From Bacillota bacterium (GTDB lineage: Bacteria > Bacillota > Limnochordia > Darwinibacteriales > Darwinibacteriaceae), in NCBI GenBank assembly GCA_012799115.1, contig JAAZLY010000173.1, positions 1-9,478 of the forward strand: a stretch of 9,478 nucleotides of DNA. The letters are read 5' to 3'. The notes under the pieces are model-generated. The model had not been told where the DNA came from. It saw nothing but the letters and a program-made list of their open reading frames with translations, and did not search any database. Positions 1 through 6,294 of the stretch are shown here, piece after piece. Position 1 is the stretch's first letter, and every line of letters starts with the position of its first letter. Both the position numbers and the translations under genes were made by a program.

Positions 1-93
1 ATTTCTGGCAACTGTGCCAAGCACCAAAGGCAAGTCACCAATGCGATTAAGCGTGCACGCTATGTGGCATTAATGCCGTACACGATTGACTGA
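1..93 (+). CDS. rpsR: 30S ribosomal protein bS18, 3' end (partial)
   Basis: Frame 1 from the first base reads 30 residues and then TGA. The segment ISGNCAKHQR followed by AIKRARYVALMPYT is the conserved basic C-terminus of bS18, which binds 16S rRNA in the platform of the small subunit together with bS6. The upstream two thirds of the gene lie outside the window. In Firmicutes rpsR usually ends an rpsF-ssb-rpsR operon, and the terminator a few bases downstream fits that position. Identification rests on the strongly conserved CAKHQR and AIKRAR motifs and is secure despite the partial length. Confidence 0.95.
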   Translation: MSGNCAKHQRQVTNAIKRARYVALMPYTID

Positions 94-101
94 GATCTTA
101 G

Positions 102-125
102 GGAGCAGCTTCGCTGCTCCTTTTT
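102..125 (+). terminator. Intrinsic terminator after rpsR
   Basis: A perfect 8-bp stem, GGAGCAGC (102-109) with GCTGCTCC (113-120), has a 3-nt loop and is followed at once by five T. This is a standard rho-independent terminator for the rpsR transcript. Only 23 bases separate it from the next start codon, so the downstream genes depend either on read-through or on a promoter inside or before rpsR. Confidence 0.85.
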
Positions 126-148
126 CAAACTGAAAGCTAGGTGAATGT

Positions 149-1096
149 ATGAAAACACGTTCCTTAACTGAGGGGGCCATGCTTGGAGCCATCACCGTTC
201 TCTTGGCTATTCTGGGTGAGTACATAGGAATGCCATCCATTGTTATACCCATTCCCCTCATGCTCTTAGTCTACCGGCAAGGATTTCAATATGGAATTCT
301 AGCTGCCATTGCCGCAGCCTTGATTTCCAGTCTTGTGGCGGGGCATGTCTTTTCGGGTCTCTCCATTATTATCTGGGGCTTTGTGGGTGTAGCACTGGGA
401 ATGGCCTTGCGAGAGAAGTTTTCCTTTGCCAAGCTTATGCTTGTGGGTATCGTCTCTAACCTTGTTGTCATTGGTCTCAATTTTCTCCTATACTCCCTGA
501 TTATCGGGGGCAATGTACTGACGGATTTATTAAACATGTTTGTAGAGACCCTTGATCAAGCGATTCAGATGTCCGAGAGCCTGGGATTGCAGGGCGAAGC
601 GATACAGCAGTATGAGTCGATGAAAACCTTTCTGCCTATTCTCCTGCGCGTCGGCTTACCATCCATGCTCTTGCTTTATGCAGTCAGCATGAGCTATGTT
701 AATTTGGCTATTGGGCGGGCTGTGCTAAGGCGCCTAGGCGATACTAGTATGCCTTGGATGATACCCTTTTCCAGATGGAGACTTCCAGGCTACTTTGCCC
801 TTCTCTTTGCTTTTGGACTTATTACTACTAGCCTCACACTAGGTACAACCTTGCCTGATTGGCTTCAGTTTCTCGGCCTTAATGCCTTTCTACTTTCCTT
901 TTATGCCTATGCTGTTGCAGGCATTAGTCTGGCATGGTATTATTTCCAAAAGAAGAAGGTACCCACGGTTGTTCGTATTGTGTTGTTGTTCATGCTTTTT
1001 ACGATGCAGTTTGTACTCATGGCACTTGTGTTTTTAGCCGTGATCGATGGATTTTTTGATTTCCGCAGGCTAGCCCTGGGAGACGAAGAAAAATAG
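149..1096 (+). CDS. yybS: YybS-family (DUF2232) integral membrane protein
   Basis: A 315-aa, very hydrophobic protein with about eight predicted membrane segments (roughly residues 10-45, 48-66, 70-88, 95-118, 160-184, 215-235, 241-262 and 275-300) and a polar stretch at about 130-160. The N-terminal LTEGAMLGA and the C-terminal FFDFRRL are typical of the YybS/DUF2232 family, whose biochemical role is unknown. Family members commonly sit between rpsR and rplI in Firmicutes, as here. The start ATG has AGGTGA at 139-144, 4 nt upstream, which is a rather tight spacing. In Bacillus subtilis the cyclic-di-AMP phosphodiesterase gene gdpP lies between yybS and rplI; here the next gene is rplI directly, 15 nt after the stop. 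The family call is firm. The symbol is by homology to B. subtilis, and no function is claimed. Confidence 0.85.
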   Translation: MKTRSLTEGAMLGAITVLLAILGEYIGMPSIVIPIPLMLLVYRQGFQYGILAAIAAALISSLVAGHVFSGLSIIIWGFVGVALGMALREKFSFAKLMLVGIVSNLVVIGLNFLLYSLIIGGNVLTDLLNMFVETLDQAIQMSESLGLQGEAIQQYESMKTFLPILLRVGLPSMLLLYAVSMSYVNLAIGRAVLRRLGDTSMPWMIPFSRWRLPGYFALLFAFGLITTSLTLGTTLPDWLQFLGLNAFLLSFYAYAVAGISLAWYYFQKKKVPTVVRIVLLFMLFTMQFVLMALVFLAVIDGFFDFRRLALGDEEK

Positions 1097-1111
1097 AAGG
1101 GTGGGTTTCCC

Positions 1112-1558
1112 ATGAAAGTGATTCTTCAGGCAGATGTAAAGAAGATTGGCAGTAAGGGTGACGTGGTGGATGTTGCAGAGGGATATGCACGTAACTATCT
1201 TATGCCACGTGGCTTGGCTGTGGAAGCAAATGCAGGTAACCTGCGCCAGGTAGCACAGGTGAAGAAGGCTGAGTCCAGCAGAATGGATCGGGAACTGAAG
1301 GAAGCAGAGCGCGTGGGAGACATAATTAGGGATAAGAAATTGAACGTAGCTGCTAAGGTGGGAGAGGGCGGCAGGCTCTTTGGTTCCATTACTACCCAAG
1401 AAATTGCAGAACAGCTCCGGAGCCAATTCGCGGTAGAAATTGACAAGAGGAAAATCGAAGTCAAGGAGCCAATAAAGACCCTGGGATCGCATCCTATCAC
1501 TGTGAAAGTACATCCCAAGGTCCATGTGTCCGTTACGGTGGAAGTTACACCAGCGTAA
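1112..1558 (+). CDS. rplI: 50S ribosomal protein bL9
   Basis: A 148-aa protein, the usual length for bL9, which binds 23S rRNA at the base of the L1 stalk and limits frameshifting. The N-terminal domain carries the bL9 signature: KKIGSKGDVVDVAEGYARNY, continuing LMPRGLA. A charged helix at about residues 45-75 links to a C-terminal domain starting near residue 76, with FGSITTQEIAEQL and a beta-rich end (HPKVHVSVTVEV). A purine-rich GAAGGGTGG (1097-1105) precedes the ATG. The gene follows yybS by 15 nt and precedes lonC by 42 nt with no terminator between, so the three are probably co-transcribed. Confidence 0.97.
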   Translation: MKVILQADVKKIGSKGDVVDVAEGYARNYLMPRGLAVEANAGNLRQVAQVKKAESSRMDRELKEAERVGDIIRDKKLNVAAKVGEGGRLFGSITTQEIAEQLRSQFAVEIDKRKIEVKEPIKTLGSHPITVKVHPKVHVSVTVEVTPA

Positions 1559-1583
1559 CAGCGGCGCCTGGAAATATTTGTTT

Positions 1584-1589
1584 GGAGGG
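1584..1589 (+). promoter_or_regulatory. Ribosome binding site supporting a TTG start of lonC
   Basis: GGAGGG lies 11 nt before the TTG at 1601. The alternative in-frame ATG at 1619 would be 29 nt from this site and has no Shine-Dalgarno sequence of its own, so the TTG is preferred. Confidence 0.7.
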
Positions 1590-1600
1590 TTAAATCCCCA

Positions 1601-3532
1601 TTGGATACAAACGAACTGATGACAAATAACAGCCTATCACATGATCTCAAACCTTCATTAGAAAAGCACGTCTCGGCACTCTTGACAATTCTTGCTGAGG
1701 TCCACGGACATGATCAGCTCGTGTTGAAGGCCGGTAAATTAGATTCCTTAGAGTTGATGCAATCAGAGAAGATTGAGGATCGGATTTTGGCTCTTGAACG
1801 ACTGGTTCATGAGGATCCTACCATCGTCGATCCCCGTCCTCCTGAAGAAGTGGACGAGGTCTTGCATGAACTGGAGGACTACTTAGCTGAGCTCCTAGCC
1901 CGGCGTACCGTCGAGGATCAGATTGAAGCCAAGGTTGGAGCCAAGATGCAGGAGCGTCACCTAGAGTACATCAGGGATATACGGACACAGGTCTTGAAGG
2001 AAGAAGCTGGACCAGACAATGCCCAGACCCTCAAGAAGTTTGCTGAACTAGAGATTCTCGAGCAGAGAAGCCTCTCTGGCTCTACAGTGGACTTGATGAG
2101 ACCAAAGAGTCTCGATGAGGTTGTAGGGCAAAGGGATGCGATTGAGTCGCTCCTCACCAAATTAAGCTCGCCTTATCCCCAGCATATCTTACTCTATGGA
2201 CCTCCCGGTGTCGGAAAGACAACGGTCGCTCGCCTTGCTTTGCAGGTGGCGAAGTCGAAGGCCTATACCCCCTTCACAGAGGATTCTCCCTTTGTGGAGG
2301 TTGATGGGACAACCCTGCGCTGGGATCCTAGGGAAGTGACCAACCCATTGATTGGTTCTGTTCACGATCCCATCTATCAAGGGGCCAGACGAGACTTAGC
2401 CGATGGCTCGGTACCTGAACCGAAGCTCGGTCTGGTAACAGAGGCCCATGGTGGTGTGCTTTTCATTGATGAAATTGGCGAATTGGACCTCGTTTTGCAA
2501 AATAAGCTCCTTAAGGTCCTGGAAGATAAACGCGTCCTTTTTGAGTCGTCCTATTACGATCCCCATGATCCGCAGATTCCCAAGTACATTCATCAGCTCT
2601 TTACAAAGGGCGCCCCGGCAGATTTTGTACTCATTGGTGCCACAACGAGGGATCCGTCTGAGATCAGTCCGGCTTTTCGTTCGCGCTGTGCCGAGGTATT
2701 CTTTGACCCTCTGACACCAGCGGATATTATCCAGATTGTCGAAGCTGCGAGCGAACGGCTAGAAGCTACTCTTGAACCAGGGGTGGCAGAGCTTGTCGCG
2801 GAATATACTATTGAAGGAAGAAAGGCCACTCGTCTCTTGGCAGATGCCTATAGTGCTGCACTTTACAGAGACGAAGGCAAGCCCGAAGACGTTGTAGTCA
2901 CCAAGGCTGATATGGTGAATATTATTCAATCAGCCCGCTTGAGCTCATATTTTGGTACCAAAGCTTCAGAGACCAAAGAAGTGGGGCGGATCCTAGGCTT
3001 GGGTGTCAGCGGTTACCTCGGTTCAATCTTGGAGATTGAGGCCGTAGCCTTTAAGAGCAAAGAGGCAGGCAAGGGTCGTGTGCGCTTTAATGATACTGCT
3101 GGCAGTATGGCTAAGGACAGCGTCTTTAACGCCGCTTCTGTTTTTCGTGCCCTAACAGGTGAAGAACTTGATGATTATGACGTTCATGTGAACGTAGTGG
3201 GTGGCGGAAACATTGATGGGCCCTCAGCGGGAGTTGCGATTCTGGCCTCCATTATTAGTGCCGTTAAGGGGTGGCCCATCCCTCAAGATATTGCTGTGAC
3301 CGGTGAGATTTCCCTGCGGGGTAAAGTCAAGGCCGTAGGAGGTTTGCATGCCAAAGTCTATGGGGCCAAGCAAGGTGGAGTCAAGACGGTCTATGTTCCT
3401 AAAGACAATTTGGACAACCTACCTCAGTTCACCGACGATGTGCAAATTGTAGCCATTGACCATGTCACTGAGTTTTTGAATCAAATCTTTCAGACCGAGC
3501 TTTCCGAAAAACACTGGCCCTTGGCCAATTAG
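1601..3532 (+). CDS. lonC: LonC-type ATP-dependent protease (spore-associated Lon family)
   Basis: A 643-aa protein from a TTG start. Residues 1-165 are helical and charged and lack the N-terminal substrate-binding domain of LonA. The AAA+ module follows: Walker A GPPGVGKT (200-207), Walker B LFIDE (287-291), a sensor-1 region LIGATTRDP (344-352) and arginine-finger candidates in AFRSRC. The C-terminal Lon protease domain has catalytic Ser542 in DGPSAG and Lys585 in GGLHAK. Their 43-residue spacing equals that of E. coli Lon S679/K722, so a working Ser-Lys dyad is expected. The size and the GGGNIDGPSAG block fit the LonB/LonC group; LonC is described as restricted to a subset of spore formers and presumed to act during sporulation. 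LonB is the main alternative, but it is usually shorter and more tightly linked to lonA. Linkage to rplI favours LonC. No spore-specific promoter is visible upstream. Confidence 0.88.
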   Translation: MDTNELMTNNSLSHDLKPSLEKHVSALLTILAEVHGHDQLVLKAGKLDSLELMQSEKIEDRILALERLVHEDPTIVDPRPPEEVDEVLHELEDYLAELLARRTVEDQIEAKVGAKMQERHLEYIRDIRTQVLKEEAGPDNAQTLKKFAELEILEQRSLSGSTVDLMRPKSLDEVVGQRDAIESLLTKLSSPYPQHILLYGPPGVGKTTVARLALQVAKSKAYTPFTEDSPFVEVDGTTLRWDPREVTNPLIGSVHDPIYQGARRDLADGSVPEPKLGLVTEAHGGVLFIDEIGELDLVLQNKLLKVLEDKRVLFESSYYDPHDPQIPKYIHQLFTKGAPADFVLIGATTRDPSEISPAFRSRCAEVFFDPLTPADIIQIVEAASERLEATLEPGVAELVAEYTIEGRKATRLLADAYSAALYRDEGKPEDVVVTKADMVNIIQSARLSSYFGTKASETKEVGRILGLGVSGYLGSILEIEAVAFKSKEAGKGRVRFNDTAGSMAKDSVFNAASVFRALTGEELDDYDVHVNVVGGGNIDGPSAGVAILASIISAVKGWPIPQDIAVTGEISLRGKVKAVGGLHAKVYGAKQGGVKTVYVPKDNLDNLPQFTDDVQIVAIDHVTEFLNQIFQTELSEKHWPLAN

Positions 3533-3544
3533 ATTCGATGACAG

Positions 3545-3570
3545 ACTGCCAGTACTGCTGGCAGTTTTTT
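3545..3570 (+). terminator. Intrinsic terminator after lonC
   Basis: A perfect 8-bp stem, ACTGCCAG (3545-3552) with CTGGCAGT (3558-3565), closes a 5-nt loop and runs into six T (3565-3570). It lies 12 nt after the lonC stop and ends the yybS-rplI-lonC transcription unit, separating it from mgtE. Confidence 0.9.
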
Positions 3571-3581
3571 CATGACCAGAA

Positions 3582-3610
3582 TTGCAGATCCCGAAACATA
3601 GTGCTACACT
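3582..3610 (+). promoter_or_regulatory. Probable sigma-A promoter of mgtE with extended -10
   Basis: TTGCAG (3582-3587) and TACACT (3605-3610) are separated by 17 nt, and TG at 3602-3603 gives the extended -10 form TGcTACACT. The -35 matches only half of TTGACA, but the extended -10 compensates. The start of transcription would be near 3617, leaving a leader of about 180 nt before mgtE. The position just after a terminator supports a promoter here. Confidence 0.6.
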
Positions 3611-3644
3611 AGGGATAGACTACAGGTAGAGGAGGGAGAGCTGA

Positions 3645-3746
3645 GTGGATAGCGATTGGCCTAGTAGTATGAAGACGAACAGGGGCAAAGTGGAGTGGCC
3701 ACTTCTATGGGAGCATCCGCTCGCCTCTTGTGCCCTCGATCTTTGA
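3645..3746 (+). CDS. Candidate 33-aa leader peptide upstream of mgtE
   Basis: GTG at 3645 is preceded by AGGAGGG (3630-3636) at a spacing of 8 nt, which is better than many real genes in this window. The frame runs 33 codons to TGA at 3744-3746, nine bases before the 3' arm of the terminator-like helix. The peptide begins MDSDWPSSMKTN and includes EWPLLWEHPLAS. It has three acidic-x-Pro triplets (DWP 4-6, EWP 17-19, EHP 23-25) and three Trp in 33 residues. It is in a different frame from mgtE and its start lies inside one of the competing helices, so translation could control which helix forms. I know no family for it. It could be chance, since leader ORFs of this size are common, but the placement of the ribosome binding site argues that it is translated. 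Confidence 0.45.
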   Translation: MDSDWPSSMKTNRGKVEWPLLWEHPLASCALDL

Positions 3747-3781
3747 CCTGCTCAGTTCGTTTTTATACTCCAACAACAATT

Positions 3782-3788
3782 GAGGAGG
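3782..3788 (+). promoter_or_regulatory. Ribosome binding site fixing the mgtE start
   Basis: GAGGAGG lies 8 nt before ATG 3797. The reading frame stays open upstream to a GTG at 3695, but that start has no Shine-Dalgarno sequence and falls within the structured leader, so the 34-residue extension is rejected. CTCC at 3768-3771 could pair weakly with GGAG of this site. Confidence 0.85.
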
Positions 3789-3796
3789 ATAAAAAC

Positions 3797-5143
3797 ATGC
3801 AGATTCAAGATTGGCGCGATCTAGAGCGCCTTGTTCTGGCAAGAGACTTTAAAACAGTCAAGGTTGAACTACCTTCATTTCAAGATGCAGACATTGCTGC
3901 CTTTATGGACGAGCTAAGCCGGGAGCATGTAGTCATGGTCTTTCGCTTGTTACCAAAGGATCGGGCAGCAGAGGTCTTTTCTTATCTTTCCATCGAGATG
4001 CAGGAGTACATTGTACGGGGTATCACGGATCAAGAAGTAAGTTCCATTATTGAACAGCTTTTTGTTGATGATGCCGCGGATTTCTTGGAGGAACTACCTG
4101 CTAGCGTAGTCAAACGAGTACTGCGAAACGCTTCTCCTGCTACGAGGAACCTAATCAACCAGTTCCTGCGATACCCGCCCTACTCGGCCGGGAGCATCAT
4201 GACGGCGGAGTTTGCGGACCTGAAAAAGACGATGTCAGTGGCCGATGCCTTCAAGCGCATTCGCCGCACCGCACTAGACAAAGAGACGGTTTACACTTGC
4301 TATGTGATTGATGCTAACCGCCGCTTGGAAGGGGTTGTCACCGTTAAGGAACTCTTCTTGGCAGACGAAGATGCAATCATTGGCGATATCATGGAAACAA
4401 AGGTCATTGCAGCTCGCACAAGTGATGATCAAGAAGATGTGGCCGCGCTCTTTTCCCGCTATGATTTCCTATCATTACCTGTTGTGGATGAAGAAAACCG
4501 GTTGGTTGGGATTATAACCTTCGACGATATTATGCAAGTTATCCACCAGGAGGCCACAGAAGACTTTCAAAAAATGGCTGCCATGGCCCCTTCGGAAAAG
4601 CCTTACCTTAAGACTAGTATCCTGGCGTTGGCCAAGAATAGAATACTCTGGCTTCTGGTTCTGATGGTCACCGGCATGATCGTGGGCGCAATTTTGGGCC
4701 GCTATGAAGAAGCCTTCGTATCCTTGCCAATCTTAGTCACCTTTGTGCCTATGCTGACGGATACAGGTGGTAATGCTGGCTCCCAAAGCTCGACCCTGGT
4801 GATTCGCGGTATGGCCCTGAAGGAAATTACCACGAAAGACTTTGGACGTGTGTTCTTCAAAGAACTAGGAGTGAGCGTTCTGGTAGGTATCGCGCTAGCC
4901 GCAGCCAATTTTGTGCGGCTGATCATTACCTACCCTGGCGACTACATGATCGCCTTGGTTGTCTCCTTAGCCCTCTTCGTCACGGTATTAATCGGCAAGA
5001 CGGCAGGGGGCATGCTTCCCATGTTGGCCAAAATAGTAAAAGCGGATCCAGCCATTATGGCCGCTCCGCTCATTACCACCATTGTCGACGCTGGTGCTTT
5101 GATCATCTATTTCAAGTTTGTAGAAGTTCTGCTTCTAGCTTAG
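3797..5143 (+). CDS. mgtE: MgtE-family magnesium transporter
   Basis: A 448-aa protein, the usual MgtE length. It forms a homodimeric Mg2+-selective channel in the cytoplasmic membrane. An N-terminal superhelical domain (about 1-125, ending in RYPPYSAGSIMT) is followed by two CBS domains (about 135-190 and 200-250), a plug-helix region (about 255-275) and a five-helix membrane domain (about 280-445). The pore motif LTDTGGNAGSQSS (320-332) and the last-helix segment TTIVDAGALIIYF are present, with Asp431 at the place of the selectivity aspartate D432 of the Thermus protein. The cytoplasmic domains of this family bind Mg2+ and close the pore when Mg2+ is high. It is a single-gene unit with its own promoter and a long leader. 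It converges on galK with a 4-nt overlap of coding ends and has no visible terminator of its own. Confidence 0.96.
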   Translation: MQIQDWRDLERLVLARDFKTVKVELPSFQDADIAAFMDELSREHVVMVFRLLPKDRAAEVFSYLSIEMQEYIVRGITDQEVSSIIEQLFVDDAADFLEELPASVVKRVLRNASPATRNLINQFLRYPPYSAGSIMTAEFADLKKTMSVADAFKRIRRTALDKETVYTCYVIDANRRLEGVVTVKELFLADEDAIIGDIMETKVIAARTSDDQEDVAALFSRYDFLSLPVVDEENRLVGIITFDDIMQVIHQEATEDFQKMAAMAPSEKPYLKTSILALAKNRILWLLVLMVTGMIVGAILGRYEEAFVSLPILVTFVPMLTDTGGNAGSQSSTLVIRGMALKEITTKDFGRVFFKELGVSVLVGIALAAANFVRLIITYPGDYMIALVVSLALFVTVLIGKTAGGMLPMLAKIVKADPAIMAAPLITTIVDAGALIIYFKFVEVLLLA

Positions 5144-6294
5144 AGAAGTCTCGCACCTGGAGAAGCGCTGAAAACGTACATTTCTGCCTGTAGATTGGTC
5201 TGGGCCAGGTAGTCTTTGGTCACAGTCTCCTCAAACAGAGACAACTGCCGGCGGGGTACCAAAGAAACGGTACAGCCACCAAAGCCGGCCCCAGTCATCC
5301 TAGAACCCAGTACTCCAGGTACCTTTAAAGCTAGCTCAACTAAGAGATCCAATTCCGGGCAACTCACTTCAAAGTCATGCTGGAGGCTCCGGTGCGAAGC
5401 AGTCAAGGCTCTGCCAAAACTGTCTAGATCACCAGCCTTCAGCCACTTTATGCCTTGGAGTACCCGATCATTTTCTGTAACAACATGCCTGGCCCTTTGG
5501 GCTAGTGTTCCAGGCAGATTTTGAATCAATTGGAGATACTCAACACCTACATCACGTAAAGAGCGAATGGCAGGAAGTTCGCGCTGGAGAAGCTTTACCG
5601 CATCATTACATTCCTGGCGGCGAGTATTATAGGCCGAATCTACAAGTCCCCGTTGTACCCTACTGTTGAGTACCACCACTGCATAGCCCTGCTCTTCGAA
5701 GGGCGTAGGAATGAGCTCATAATCGAGACTGCGGCAGTCTAAGAATAGGGCGTGATCCTTTCGTCCCATCATCGACGCAAACTGGTCCATGATGCCTGAG
5801 GCCACACCAACAAAGTCATTTTCTGCTCTTTGGGTCAGCTTGACTAGGTCCACATCGTCATAATCCCAGCCGTGCAGGGCTCGAAGCAAGACAGCTGTGG
5901 CCACCTCCAAAGCTGCAGAAGACGAAAGACCCGCTCCTTGCGGAACATTACCTTGAATCACAACGTCCATGCCTTGGAGTGCAAAGTCTAGGAGCTGAAA
6001 CTCTTTGCACACGCCCCGGAAGTAATTGGTCCATTTTTCTGTGGTGGAAGAGAGAATTTCCTCCACCGGAAAGCTGGCTTTAGCATCATAATCTAGGGAA
6101 TAGAGATTGACCAGACCGCTTCCGTTTAGGGCGCCCGCCATGGTGATACCAGCATCAATGGCCATGGGAAAGACGAAACCTTCATTATAATCAGTGTGTT
6201 CGCCAAGGAGATTGACCCGGCCCGGGGCCCGGACCAAAGTGGGTTCGCCTGATAGGGGAAATCTTCGTTTAAACTCCGCTTGCATGTTTGTCAT
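5140..6294 (-). CDS. galK: Galactokinase
   Basis: A 384-aa GHMP-family kinase that transfers phosphate from ATP to C1 of alpha-D-galactose, the first committed step of the Leloir pathway. The galactokinase signature APGRVNLLGEHTDYNEG is at 24-39, the GHMP phosphate-binding loop GNVPQGAGLSSSAAL at 115-129, and the catalytic aspartate in GIMDQF at Asp170 (with Arg25 as partner). Motif 3, GSRMTGAGFGGCTVSLVP, is at 330-347. All key residues are intact. I take ATG 6294 as the start: a GTG three codons earlier (6303) is itself part of the Shine-Dalgarno sequence GAGGTG. The start overlaps the 3' end of galT by 26 nt, suggesting translational coupling. The 3' end overlaps that of mgtE on the other strand. 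Confidence 0.97.
   Translation of the reverse strand: MTNMQAEFKRRFPLSGEPTLVRAPGRVNLLGEHTDYNEGFVFPMAIDAGITMAGALNGSGLVNLYSLDYDAKASFPVEEILSSTTEKWTNYFRGVCKEFQLLDFALQGMDVVIQGNVPQGAGLSSSAALEVATAVLLRALHGWDYDDVDLVKLTQRAENDFVGVASGIMDQFASMMGRKDHALFLDCRSLDYELIPTPFEEQGYAVVVLNSRVQRGLVDSAYNTRRQECNDAVKLLQRELPAIRSLRDVGVEYLQLIQNLPGTLAQRARHVVTENDRVLQGIKWLKAGDLDSFGRALTASHRSLQHDFEVSCPELDLLVELALKVPGVLGSRMTGAGFGGCTVSLVPRRQLSLFEETVTKDYLAQTNLQAEMYVFSASPGARLL

Larger units (their letters stand above)
3617..3796 (+). promoter_or_regulatory. Long structured leader of mgtE, candidate attenuator
   Basis: The leader holds several helices found by eye. ACTACAGG (3619-3626) pairs with CCTAGTAGT (3660-3668), with one bulge. 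ACGAAC (3675-3680) pairs with GTTCGT (3755-3760) and is followed by TTTT, which looks terminator-like. Inside this are GGGGCA/TGCCCT (3682-3687 with 3731-3736), AAGTGG/CCACTT (3688-3693 with 3699-3704) and GAGC/GCTC (3711-3714 with 3719-3722). A competing helix, 3638-3648 with 3748-3758 (11 pairs including three G-U), uses the same 3' bases 3755-3758 and would exclude the terminator-like one. The conserved blocks of the M-box Mg2+ riboswitch (RF00380), such as GTTAGGTGAGGCTCC, are absent. A short open frame with its own ribosome binding site lies inside. The structure is inferred and has not been folded computationally. Confidence 0.5.

Noticed and set aside
1070..1650. Two antisense open frames of about 150 codons opposite rplI
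   Set aside because: They are complete shadows of a confident ribosomal protein gene, lack ribosome binding sites, and their translations resemble no protein family.
3695..3704. Short palindrome around AGTGGCCACT, possible operator
   Set aside because: It is explained by the AAGTGG/CCACTT hairpin in the leader RNA and lies far downstream of the promoter.
3669..3746. ATG-initiated 25-codon ORF in the mgtE leader
   Set aside because: It is the 3' part of the GTG 3645 frame and has no Shine-Dalgarno sequence of its own, so it was merged into that candidate.
3695..3796. In-frame GTG that would extend MgtE by 34 residues
   Set aside because: There is no Shine-Dalgarno sequence before the GTG, the added residues do not look like an MgtE N-terminus, and ATG 3797 has an excellent GAGGAGG. 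The segment is the leader RNA.
3617..3796. M-box (ykoK) Mg2+ riboswitch upstream of mgtE
   Set aside because: The expected conserved blocks (GTTAGGTGAGGCTCC, CGCTGCTGCC, AATGGGTCAACAG) are not found by eye. A diverged copy cannot be excluded without a covariance model search.
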